A stretch of DNA of 64,000 bases from Deltaproteobacteria bacterium. GTDB taxonomy: Bacteria > Desulfobacterota > Binatia > HRBIN30 > CADEER01. A program made the position numbers and the translations under genes. The DNA lies in NCBI GenBank assembly GCA_029262455.1, contig JAJCZJ010000070.1:1-64000 (forward strand), written 5' to 3'. The notes under the pieces are model-generated. The model had not been told where the DNA came from and did not search any database. It saw only the letters and a program-made list of their open reading frames with translations. Each line of letters starts with the position of its first letter. Position 1 is the stretch's first letter. This document shows, in pieces, positions 51,988 through 59,843 of the stretch.

Positions 51988-52386
51988 TCAGGGTGTGATG
52001 CGCAGGCCCGTGAACGCCTGAGCCGCAGCGACGAGGACCGCCGCGACTCCGATCCAAACATGCACTTCACGCGCATTCACGCTGCCCCGTAGCATCCGGC
52101 GTGACGATACAAGACTCAAGCCGAGTAAGGTCACCAAGGTCGAGCCCAGACCAAAGTGATTGGTTTCAGCAAAGTCGATATCGCCGCGTAAGAAGTGGGT
52201 CGACAGGCCTCCAGCGACCCAAGTCAACAGGACAGCGGCAAAGGCCCACGGGGCAATCGCGGAATGAGCCGCCAACTTCCGCGCTCGATTGCGCGGCCGG
52301 CCGCGCGCCCCGATCCCCTGCCAAGCCGCATAGAGCAGCAACGCCAATGCGGCGGCGCCGAGCACGGGATGAACGTAAACCAGCAA
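51988..52386 (-). CDS. Four-helix membrane protein, DUF4079-like
   Basis: 132 residues from a TTG at 52386 behind GAGGAG. Four hydrophobic helices; YVHPVLGAAALALLLYAAWQG, HSAIAPWAFAAVLLTWVAGG, and REVHVWIGVAAVLVAAAQAFTGL place conserved histidines on helices one, two and four, as in heme-binding DUF4079/cytochrome b561-like proteins. Heme ligation is inferred from the histidine pattern. Confidence 0.65.
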   Translation of the reverse strand: MLVYVHPVLGAAALALLLYAAWQGIGARGRPRNRARKLAAHSAIAPWAFAAVLLTWVAGGLSTHFLRGDIDFAETNHFGLGSTLVTLLGLSLVSSRRMLRGSVNAREVHVWIGVAAVLVAAAQAFTGLRITP

Positions 52387-52487
52387 GCTAGGCTCTCCTC
52401 ACGCGCCGTTCAGGCCGTTGCCAGGTATCGCCAGGGGCCGGGCCTTCACCAATTCGGGCGGTCGAGGGGCACCCCACGGCCTACCGA

Positions 52488-52691
52488 TCAGGCTTCCTCG
52501 GCGACAGCCTCGGGCTCCGGGGCGTCAGCAGACCAACCCTTCTCTAAGCACGGATGGCAAACAGCGGAGATGCGCCGCTCCCTCCCAGTCCCTAAGGTTA
52601 CGCCACGCAAAAGCTCCACCGAAAGCTCTGTGCCGCACCCTTCACAGGCCGCCTGCAGGGTCGGATTCTCTTTTGCCTTTTCACCAGCCAT
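52488..52691 (-). CDS. Small CxxC zinc-ribbon protein
   Basis: 67 residues from the ATG at 52691, preceded by AGAGGA. Cysteine pairs CEGCGTELS and CHPCLEK make a four-cysteine zinc ribbon; the tail is acidic (APEPEAVAEE). Likely a small metal-binding adaptor; role unknown. Confidence 0.6.
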   Translation of the reverse strand: MAGEKAKENPTLQAACEGCGTELSVELLRGVTLGTGRERRISAVCHPCLEKGWSADAPEPEAVAEEA

Positions 52692-52954
52692 GGGATTCCT
52701 CTCGGTTCCACCCTAGTTTGCGCCACGGAAATTCGCGCCCCGATAATTCGCGGCCCGAAAATCCCCTGAAACGACAGCTTTTAGGGTCAGAACAGCCTTG
52801 AAACCATATCATCCTAGCGATCGCAATACGGTCACCCACGTCGGATGCTCTGTCATACCGCAAGTAAGAACAAAAAACGGATGTGAATCCAGTGCGAGTT
52901 GTTATGCTTCGAGAGGATGCGCTATTTCATCTCCACCATGTGTCGGGAATTATC

Positions 52955-54106
52955 ATGAACCCGGTAAGACTGATCTTCATCGAGCGTAGTCACGCGCGCG
53001 CATCCAAATTGGCTGACGCACTCGAGCCGCTCGGGGCGATCGAATGGGAATGGACCGCCAACCCCGGTGAGGCAGCTTCTCGCTTGACCAAAGCCAAAGT
53101 AGACGCGGTACTCGCCGACTGGGACGTCCTGGGTGGGATCGAGGGAGTACGGGTGATCGGCTATCACCCCGGCATCCCGCTGATCATCACGACTGGGCGC
53201 ATCGCCCAGGACGATGTCGTCGCCTGCCTCAAGGCGGGAGCGCTCGACTGCGTGCGGCGATCCAACCTAACCCGTGTTCGGGCCGCACTCGCCGAATCCT
53301 TAGAACAGGCAGAACTCGACCAAGACGGACCGATTGACCAAAGCCGCTATCATCAACTGATGCAGGATCTCGCCAGTGCTGACAAAGCCCGCGCAGAATT
53401 CGTGGGAAATCTGTCGCACGAACTGCGCACACCACTCAACGTCATCATCGGCTACAGCGATATGCTCCTCGATGACGCCTTTGGCGTACTCACGAAAGAC
53501 CAAAACAAGACGATCGACCGGATCCATCGTCAATCGCGCGAGCTCCTCGATCTCGTGAACACAACTCTCGAGCTAAGCCGCGTTGAGGCCGGGCGCATCC
53601 CGCTCGACGTTGAGCGAGTCGACATCGGCGAGGTCATCGACGAAATCATCGAAGAGACCAATGTCCTGGCCGCAACCAAGGAGCTCGAAGTCTCGCATCA
53701 AGTCTCGGCGGCGACAACCAAGCCCAACACAGATCCGGTCAAGCTCAAGGTCATCCTCAAGAACTTGGTCGCGAATGCCCTGAAGTTCACAGACCGCGGT
53801 TTCGTCCGAATCCATGTCGAGAACAGTGCCGATGGCGTGGCCTTCACCATCAGCGACAGTGGCCGGGGCATCCCCGTAGACCAGTTGAACACGATTTTCG
53901 AGCCATTCGAACAGGGCGACAGCGCCAAAGGACAAAGGGGCGCCGGACTGGGTCTGCATATCGTTCAGAGGCTACTCGCCATTCTCTGTGGAACAATCCG
54001 TCTCGAGTCTACTATCGGCGAAGGGTCAACATTTCACGTGTGGATCCCGGAGCACCGCCCCGATGCAGAGGACCCCTCACAAGACTCCCGCAGTAGTGCA
54101 GCTTAG
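52955..54106 (+). CDS. Receiver-like domain fused to histidine kinase
   Basis: 383 residues from the ATG at 52955. Residues 1-115 form a receiver-like domain (LIFIERSHARASKLADALE, VDAVLADWDVLGGIEG, LKAGALDCVRRSNLTRVRAALAESL). The acidic N-terminal pair is replaced by Glu-Arg, so phosphorylation may be reduced. The kinase part has FVGNLSHELRTPLNVIIGYSDMLL (phospho-acceptor His), LKNLVANALKFT (N box), ISDSGRGIP (G1) and GAGLGLHIVQR (G2), all intact. Hybrid of the REC-HK kind with no membrane helices; likely cytoplasmic. A short leader duplicating MNPVR lies upstream. Confidence 0.88.
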   Translation: MNPVRLIFIERSHARASKLADALEPLGAIEWEWTANPGEAASRLTKAKVDAVLADWDVLGGIEGVRVIGYHPGIPLIITTGRIAQDDVVACLKAGALDCVRRSNLTRVRAALAESLEQAELDQDGPIDQSRYHQLMQDLASADKARAEFVGNLSHELRTPLNVIIGYSDMLLDDAFGVLTKDQNKTIDRIHRQSRELLDLVNTTLELSRVEAGRIPLDVERVDIGEVIDEIIEETNVLAATKELEVSHQVSAATTKPNTDPVKLKVILKNLVANALKFTDRGFVRIHVENSADGVAFTISDSGRGIPVDQLNTIFEPFEQGDSAKGQRGAGLGLHIVQRLLAILCGTIRLESTIGEGSTFHVWIPEHRPDAEDPSQDSRSSAA

Positions 54107-54109
54107 TTT

Positions 54110-54332
54110 CGGGGTACAGGTGCGGGGTCCAGGTGCGGGGTCCAGCCTACGGGGTACGGCCTACGGGGTACGGCCTACGGGGTACGGCCTACGGGGTACG
54201 GCCTACAGGGTGCGCGGGGTATGGGTAAGAGAAGTGCAGCTTAGTTCGGGGTTAGGCCTACGGCTACGGGTTAAAAGAAATGCAGCTTCGCTACCTAGGC
54301 CGTACCCCGTACCCCGTACCCTGTACCCCGAA
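54110..54332. repeat. GTAC-type repeat array, second copy
   Basis: The left arm (54110-54228) carries four copies of a 14-base unit CCTACGGGGTACGG starting at 54146, 54160, 54174 and 54188. The right arm (54293-54332) is the inverse (GTACCCCGTACCC). AGTGCAGCTTAGTT occurs twice (near 54095 and 54233). It lies between the kinase gene and arsS, which converge. Confidence 0.85.
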
Positions 54333-55322
54333 CTACGCCAAAGCGCCGCCGCAGCTTGAACCGGCGCCGGCTGTGCAGCCGAAGCAGTGCGGCGCCGTTG
54401 CGATGTTGCTACCGACCAGGTCCTCGAACGTCTCGATATCCCAGATCGTCGAGCGATCTTCCAAGCCGGCCGCACCGATCTCCAACATCTGATTGAAGTC
54501 GCAATCGTAGAGCACGCCGTCCCAGCCGACACTGACCATGGAGCGACACATCACGTCCTCGACCGCTGAAGGATTGAAATGATTGACCAGGAGCTCCATG
54601 TAGGCCTGGTAGTCTCCCCAGCGCTGCAGCTGCTCCGCAAAGCGCTTGATCGGCATATTGGTAATGGTCAACAGACGACCGAACTCAATGCCGAAGAGGG
54701 CGCGTAACTCTTCCCTGTACTTGTTCTCTAGTTCTTCCTGCGGCGGTGGCAAGAACGCACCACCCGGGTTGTAAACCAGGTCGAGCGACAGCGACGATCC
54801 CGGCATGGCGTAACCCTTGCCGTTGAGAATCTTCAGGGCGTCGATGCTCTGCTGGAAAACACCTTTGCCGCGCTGCTGGTCGACGTTCTCCGCCGTGTAG
54901 CACGGCAACGAACAGACCAACTCGACGCCCTGATCGCTATAAAAGTTCGGTAAGTCGGACTGGCCTTCAACGAAAATGACCGTGAGGTTGCAACGTGCAA
55001 TGACCCGGTGACCACGCTCACGCATTCGTCCCACAAACCAACGGAACTCCGGATTCAGCTCCGGCGCTCCTCCGGTCAGGTCGACCACGTCGATATCGGG
55101 ACTTGCAGCGACCAACTCGTCGAGTCGCTCCAACGTCCGTCGAGTCATGATCTCGGTGCGCTTTGGCCCGGCCTCGACGTGGCAGTGGTGACACGCCTGA
55201 TTGCAAAGCTTGCCGAGATTGACCTGCAGCGTCGCTAGCCCCTGTCGCCGCAACTCCGGCAATCCATTAGCACCGAGAACTTCGTCGAAGTCGGGCGCCG
55301 CTATGGGGGCAGTGACGCTCAT
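54333..55322 (-). CDS. arsS: Radical SAM protein ArsS, arsenosugar biosynthesis
   Basis: 329 residues. The radical SAM cluster motif lies in LGKLCNQACHHCHVEAGPKRTE (CxxxCxxC), followed by VVDLTGGAPELNPEF. The C-terminal end has DCDFNQML, CTAGAGSSCGG and CFGC, extra cysteines typical of this family. ArsS transfers a 5'-deoxyadenosyl group to dimethylated arsenic, giving arsenosugar precursors. Its ATG overlaps the stop of arsM by four bases, so the two are translated as a unit. Confidence 0.93.
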   Translation of the reverse strand: MSVTAPIAAPDFDEVLGANGLPELRRQGLATLQVNLGKLCNQACHHCHVEAGPKRTEIMTRRTLERLDELVAASPDIDVVDLTGGAPELNPEFRWFVGRMRERGHRVIARCNLTVIFVEGQSDLPNFYSDQGVELVCSLPCYTAENVDQQRGKGVFQQSIDALKILNGKGYAMPGSSLSLDLVYNPGGAFLPPPQEELENKYREELRALFGIEFGRLLTITNMPIKRFAEQLQRWGDYQAYMELLVNHFNPSAVEDVMCRSMVSVGWDGVLYDCDFNQMLEIGAAGLEDRSTIWDIETFEDLVGSNIATAPHCFGCTAGAGSSCGGALA

Positions 55323-56470
55323 TCACACTCGCCCGGGCCACAACAATCGGAACCGTCGGTGGTCTCGCTGTACTCCAGCCCCTTGGTCTCGCGCGGGCTG
55401 CGGACAAGATTGCGCGAGCAATCGAACAGGCGCGCATCCTCAGCTGAGACGGCATCGCGCGGCTCGACTGCGATCACATCCGCGTCGTACGGCTCGCGGG
55501 TGTAGATCTCGTATGTCTTCTGACAAACCGCCGTCGGCTCGCCGCGACGCAACACGTGACCATCGTCGTCGGTCACCTCACTCCAGGGACCACGGTAGAT
55601 CACAGCCTGATTGTGATCCCAGCACTCGCCTTCCTTGCCCTTCCAAGCGCGCACGGTGACCGAGCGAAACTCGATGCCTTCGACGACACGCCACGGCTCC
55701 TCGTCGCGCTTCAGAATTTCGATGCCGTAGAATCCAGCCTTGGAAAAAGCTTCGATAAATTCGGACTCCTGATAAGCCCCAGAAACGCAACCAGACCACA
55801 GCTCCGGATCCGCCTTGAGACTGTCCGGGACATATTCGTCCGACACGATATCGGAGATCACCGCACGGCCGCCGCGCCGCAGCACACGGAAAATTTCATC
55901 CATGAGTTCGGCCTTCTGCCGGTCATCCACCAGGTTGAGGACGCAGTTCGATACCACGACATCAACCGAGTCGTCGGCCACCAGGGGACGCGCGTTGCGC
56001 TGCTCGTCGACAAAACCATCGTAGCTCGTCAGCGCATCCAGCGATCCGACCGGGTGGTCGACAAGATAGGTCGCAACCTCGTCGAGGTTCGTGCGCAGGT
56101 CCTGAATGCGACCACGACGAAACTCGACATTCGAGTAACCAATCCGCTCGGCAACCTCGTCCTGATACTGCTTCGCCAAGCCCAGCATGTCGTCGTTGAC
56201 GTCGACACCAATCACTCGCCCTTCGGGACCGACGACCTGCGAGGCGATGTAACAGATCTTGCCACCGCCAGAACCGAGATCGAGAACCGTGTCGCCCTCA
56301 GCGACATAAGCCGAAGGATCGCCGCAGCCATAATCGCGGTCGAGGATCTCCTGCGGAAGGACCTTCAAGTACTGGGTATTGTACTGAACCGGACAACAAA
56401 GACTCTCCTCACGAGCCTGAGCCCCCTCGGCATAGCGCTCGCGGACGACCTTATCGACATTCAGATTCAT
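55319..56470 (-). CDS. arsM: Arsenite methyltransferase ArsM (arsenosugar type)
   Basis: 383 residues from the ATG at 56470, after GAGGGG. SAM-binding motif VLDLGSGGGKICYIAS; arsenic-binding cysteines at ESLCCPVQYN, DYGCGDPS and the later DVVVSNCVLNLV, plus GEC and CC pairs at the C-terminus (DCCGPGE). The extended C-terminal domain is typical of the ArsM that partners ArsS. It methylates As(III) with SAM in the cytoplasm. Neither an ArsR repressor nor an efflux gene is adjacent. Confidence 0.93.
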   Translation of the reverse strand: MNLNVDKVVRERYAEGAQAREESLCCPVQYNTQYLKVLPQEILDRDYGCGDPSAYVAEGDTVLDLGSGGGKICYIASQVVGPEGRVIGVDVNDDMLGLAKQYQDEVAERIGYSNVEFRRGRIQDLRTNLDEVATYLVDHPVGSLDALTSYDGFVDEQRNARPLVADDSVDVVVSNCVLNLVDDRQKAELMDEIFRVLRRGGRAVISDIVSDEYVPDSLKADPELWSGCVSGAYQESEFIEAFSKAGFYGIEILKRDEEPWRVVEGIEFRSVTVRAWKGKEGECWDHNQAVIYRGPWSEVTDDDGHVLRRGEPTAVCQKTYEIYTREPYDADVIAVEPRDAVSAEDARLFDCSRNLVRSPRETKGLEYSETTDGSDCCGPGECE

Positions 56471-56828
56471 GACCCCTCACTTCCGAAAAAAATACAACCG
56501 GACCGATCGCGTCACGCCACATTACCCCATCGGCACGCTATTCTCGAAGAACCGAAAACGACCACAATTGGTTCCACCAAAGATGTACCGCAATCTGCCC
56601 TCTGCGATTGGCACTGTAAAGCCGCAGCGAAACCCGGCCACCCCACGGAGAGAACGACTCCAACCATCATCTTGTCCGATGTCCGGTTTCTGCTCCGGTG
56701 CCCGGTGTTTTGTAGGTTGGGCTGCAGCCCAACCATCCCGGCTAACCCGGCCGGTAAAGGTTATCCTCAGTGTGGGTCACCACAGCTGGTGGACTGAAGT
56801 CCACCCTACGCTTTCGAAGGAAACGGAC
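56471..56828. other. Intergenic region upstream of arsM with palindromic elements
   Basis: Holds the promoter side of arsM (56471-56600, unremarkable) and a repeat element at 56711-56809. No gene is seen; reading frames crossing it are low-quality. Confidence 0.5.
56711..56809. repeat. GTAGG...CCTAC palindromic element
   Basis: Begins TGTAGG and ends CCCTAC, and contains a perfect 20-base palindrome (GGTTGGGCTG and its inverse, 56715-56734) and an 18-base inverted repeat (GGTGGACT-GA-AGTCCACC, 56788-56805). It stands 19 bases beyond the stop of the gene at 56829. The same GTAGG...CCTAC logic appears in the element at 38758. Confidence 0.8.
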
Positions 56829-57734
56829 TCAAGGGATCGGCGTCGGAACGGCGAAGACATCGACTCGCCTGCCATACTTCTCCATCCACCAAACGTTGTA
56901 CTCGTCCCAGACCTCCAACAACTGTTGATGTTTCACGGGCTCCTGCAGTTGCTCGATTGCCTGAATGCGCGACACCTCAGGACCAACCGGAGGCCCTTCC
57001 AGCTGCTGACTACGAATTTGGGCGAAAGTCATGAGGCGCATCGGAGCACTCGCCACCCTGCCCAATCGATCCATCTCATACCTCGCAATCGCCAGCATGT
57101 ATTCGGCCTCACGCTTCCACCATCTTTGGGTCTGCGCCTCGCCATCGGAATAGAAGGAAAGAGACGACGGATAGCGGGAGAGATACGCCTGAAGAATCTT
57201 CGTCGGTTCCGGACACGGCAGAGCAACATGCCGTACCTCGCCACTCTCGTCAGGCAGCCAATCCCCACAACTGGCAGTGAGAGAGACCTCTACGTCCCCG
57301 CCGGATACCCACCCGTAACTCTTCACACACGTCGAGCGCTTTCCGCAGTGGAAGTAGACGACACCGCCCCCGACTTTCAGCATCTTGGTTCCGGGAGAAA
57401 ACTTGCCATCTTCAGTGCGAAAGCCGCTTTCGACTTCGTGTGCCACATAGAGCCCTTGGGAGTGGCGGTAGAGCTCCACGTGCACCCCCATTTTGCGGCC
57501 CTTGTCCAAGTACAAGGTCGCGGCAGCTAGGTTGCGTACGTCCTTATCTCGAACAATGGCACCGCCATACTGCAACGACCCGCCGGCGCGGAAGGTGTCC
57601 CCGCGTTTCGAGTGCACAAACGGAGGGATATCTCCGACAATCATCCATTCCGCCAACCGAGGATCGACGGCAGGCATGGCGAACGCGGTACTCGTCAAAA
57701 CGATAAGTACCAAAGCAACTAATTGATTGATCAT
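56829..57734 (-). CDS. Secreted protein of unknown function
   Basis: 301 residues from the ATG at 57734, which starts a signal peptide (MINQLVALVLIVLTSTAFA); the frame opens at 57761. The body contains VGDIPPFVHSKRGDTFRAGGSLQYGGAIV and VYFHCGKRSTC...CGDWLP cysteine pairs, and a helical C-terminus (RWWKREAEYMLAIARYEMDRL). No domain is recognised. Confidence 0.6.
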   Translation of the reverse strand: MINQLVALVLIVLTSTAFAMPAVDPRLAEWMIVGDIPPFVHSKRGDTFRAGGSLQYGGAIVRDKDVRNLAAATLYLDKGRKMGVHVELYRHSQGLYVAHEVESGFRTEDGKFSPGTKMLKVGGGVVYFHCGKRSTCVKSYGWVSGGDVEVSLTASCGDWLPDESGEVRHVALPCPEPTKILQAYLSRYPSSLSFYSDGEAQTQRWWKREAEYMLAIARYEMDRLGRVASAPMRLMTFAQIRSQQLEGPPVGPEVSRIQAIEQLQEPVKHQQLLEVWDEYNVWWMEKYGRRVDVFAVPTPIP

Positions 57735-57964
57735 TGATCGCGTGTTGTTCCCAATCCCCATCGACGAGCCTCGGTGCGTTGGTTCGGCCTAAAAAACAGC
57801 CAGCGGAAGTAGCCGTCAACGCCGTCGCATTCTCTCCTCCGAGCGCCGCGCATACCGCCTATTAGGATGGGACCGGGCCGGTAAACTCGAGCGCTATCAC
57901 AGTCAAGCACGATTGCCGCTTCAAACAAGGAGGAACGACCTCGAAGCTGATCGCTTCACGATCG

Positions 57965-59224
57965 TCAGGCTGAAGCCTCACCTACGACCGGGGGCTTGGG
58001 ATGCTGCTTCGCTGCGGTGTGTATCGATGGTCGACTGCGCCAGAGCACGGCGGCTGTAATCAATAGGACGACCGCCGCCACGCCCCAGGCCAACGGGACG
58101 CCGCTATATCGCGCCAACAGACCCAGTACCAACAGCCCGGCTGAGCCGCCGAGCATGAACGACATCGTCTGAATCGACAGCACTGTGGCGCGCTGGTGAC
58201 TCTCCGCGTGCTCGTTCATCCAGGCTCCCAGCAACGGGTCACTCGCGCCGGTGCCCGCCGCCTGCCCGATCAGCCCCAGAGTCGCTTTGCCAAAACCGCC
58301 GGACAAGGCCGCCACCACAACTCCGATGCAGCGGAAGACGCTCAAGTACAGAGCCGCTCGCGGCCGACCAAAGCGCGCCAAAAGCCTCGGCAGCGACCAA
58401 CTTCCAACCAGGGCGGCGAGGTTCAAGAACGCCCATACCCAACCGAGCAACCACGTCCCCTGGTCGGACAGACTCTTCAAATGAGCCGGCCACATTTGCA
58501 TCACCGGCATCTGCGCAAACGACAACAACGCCGTGACGCCACAGAGAAAACGCAACGTCGGATGCCGCGATACCGTCGTCAGCCCACCGCTGATCTGAGC
58601 CTGGATCGCCGGCAATGGATTCAGCCGCGCGAGAATCGTAGCTCCCGACCTCACAGGCGCCGCTTCCGGGTAATCGCGTCGCATCAACGCCGCCCCAACC
58701 GTCATCGTCACGAGGAATCCGCAGACACCGACCAGCCACGGGTAGGCGATGTCGACGTCGCCGACATACCCGCCGATCAAACCACTGACGATCATCGCGG
58801 CGTGCGACAACATCCTTCCCCGCGAGAACAGCCGGTCGGCAGGACTGTTGTCGCCCTCCTCTTTCATCCCATCGATAGCCCAGGCATCGAGTGCACCGCT
58901 CGCCAGCGTCGTGCCGATCGCATCGATGATCTCGGCGAAAACGAAGCCGGCGAACGTGTCCATCGTGAAGTAGAGCGCGAACGCCGCGGCTCGAACGGCG
59001 CAGCTCAGTAAGAACGAAACCTTGCGGCCGAACAGATCGGCGATCGCTCCCGTCGGCACCTCGAATGCGAAGTTGCAAAACAAATAGACCGCAAGAATCG
59101 CGTTGATCTGGAACAGATCCAGGCCACGCGACATTAGAAAGAGCGGATAGATGGCTCCCATGAACGCCCACGACAGGTTATAGAGGGCGAAAACGATGTA
59201 GTATGTTCGCTCGGAGCGCGTCAT
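57965..59224 (-). CDS. MFS transporter
   Basis: 419 residues from the ATG at 59224 (MTRSERTYYIVFALYNLSWAF); a frame to 59284 is less likely. Twelve membrane helices; motif A is present as TGAIADLFGRKVSFLL between helices two and three. The C-terminal tail is short and Pro-rich. Resembles bacterial multidrug/sugar efflux MFS proteins of unknown substrate. Shares a divergent region with arfB. Confidence 0.85.
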   Translation of the reverse strand: MTRSERTYYIVFALYNLSWAFMGAIYPLFLMSRGLDLFQINAILAVYLFCNFAFEVPTGAIADLFGRKVSFLLSCAVRAAAFALYFTMDTFAGFVFAEIIDAIGTTLASGALDAWAIDGMKEEGDNSPADRLFSRGRMLSHAAMIVSGLIGGYVGDVDIAYPWLVGVCGFLVTMTVGAALMRRDYPEAAPVRSGATILARLNPLPAIQAQISGGLTTVSRHPTLRFLCGVTALLSFAQMPVMQMWPAHLKSLSDQGTWLLGWVWAFLNLAALVGSWSLPRLLARFGRPRAALYLSVFRCIGVVVAALSGGFGKATLGLIGQAAGTGASDPLLGAWMNEHAESHQRATVLSIQTMSFMLGGSAGLLVLGLLARYSGVPLAWGVAAVVLLITAAVLWRSRPSIHTAAKQHPKPPVVGEASA

Positions 59225-59364
59225 TCGATCGGGGTACGACTCGGAAAATCGGACCACTTTCGCGCTTCCCCCCCTCGCACACAAGAGCCAAGATCCACAC
59301 GATCCCCACGATCGTAGAATCTGCTAGACTCTCTCCCCAACGACAACCAAGTTGCTCACTGCCC

Positions 59365-59793
59365 ATGGAACAGATCCACATCAACGACCGTATTTCGATC
59401 CCGATCAATGAGATCGACTTCTCGTACGCTCGCTCCGGCGGTCCGGGCGGACAGAACGTCAACAAGGTCGAGACCAAGGCCGTCCTGCGATTCAATCTCG
59501 TGGGAAGTCGCGCCATCCCCTATGAAGACCGGGCTCGCGCCAGGCAGAAACTCGCCAGCCGGCTGACCAAATACGGCGTGCTGGTGATCCAGAGCGACCG
59601 CCACAGAGATAGGGAGCGCAACCGCAACGACGCGATCGAGCGCCTACAAGAGCTGCTGAGACTAGCGGTTCACCGCCCGCGCCGCCGCGTCCCCACCAAG
59701 CCCTCGCGCTCCCAACGCGAACGCCGCCTGACCAACAAAAAACAAAACGCCAGCAAGAAACGCGACCGTGGCAGGGTCAGTATCGGCGACTGA
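59365..59793 (+). CDS. arfB: Alternative ribosome-rescue factor ArfB (GGQ hydrolase)
   Basis: 142 residues from the ATG at 59365. SYARSGGPGGQNVNKVETKAVLRF carries the GGQ motif and the RF-1-like core; the C-terminal tail is Arg/Lys-rich (KPSRSQRERRLTNKKQNASKKRDRG), as needed to enter the mRNA channel. It hydrolyses peptidyl-tRNA on stalled ribosomes. Length fits the family. Confidence 0.95.
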   Translation: MEQIHINDRISIPINEIDFSYARSGGPGGQNVNKVETKAVLRFNLVGSRAIPYEDRARARQKLASRLTKYGVLVIQSDRHRDRERNRNDAIERLQELLRLAVHRPRRRVPTKPSRSQRERRLTNKKQNASKKRDRGRVSIGD

Positions 59794-59812
59794 CATCTTG
59801 GCAGGGGCCCCC

Positions 59813-59835
59813 AGCAGTCCGTTGAAAAACAGGCT
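59813..59835. repeat. CCGTTGAAA motif after arfB
   Basis: AGCAGTCCGTTGAAAAACAG, 20 bases downstream of arfB, resembles 11646-11665 at the end of the RND gene. It lies between arfB and the convergent LplT-PlsC gene. Confidence 0.45.
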
Positions 59836-59843
59836 GTAGCCTG

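Noticed and set aside
52681-52863. Short minus frame with pentapeptide-like GREL/GREF pattern upstream of the zinc ribbon
   Set aside because: Produced by a short AATTCGCG direct repeat; too short and without support.
55556-56797. 413-residue plus frame over arsM
   Set aside because: Antisense shadow; arsM on minus is well supported.
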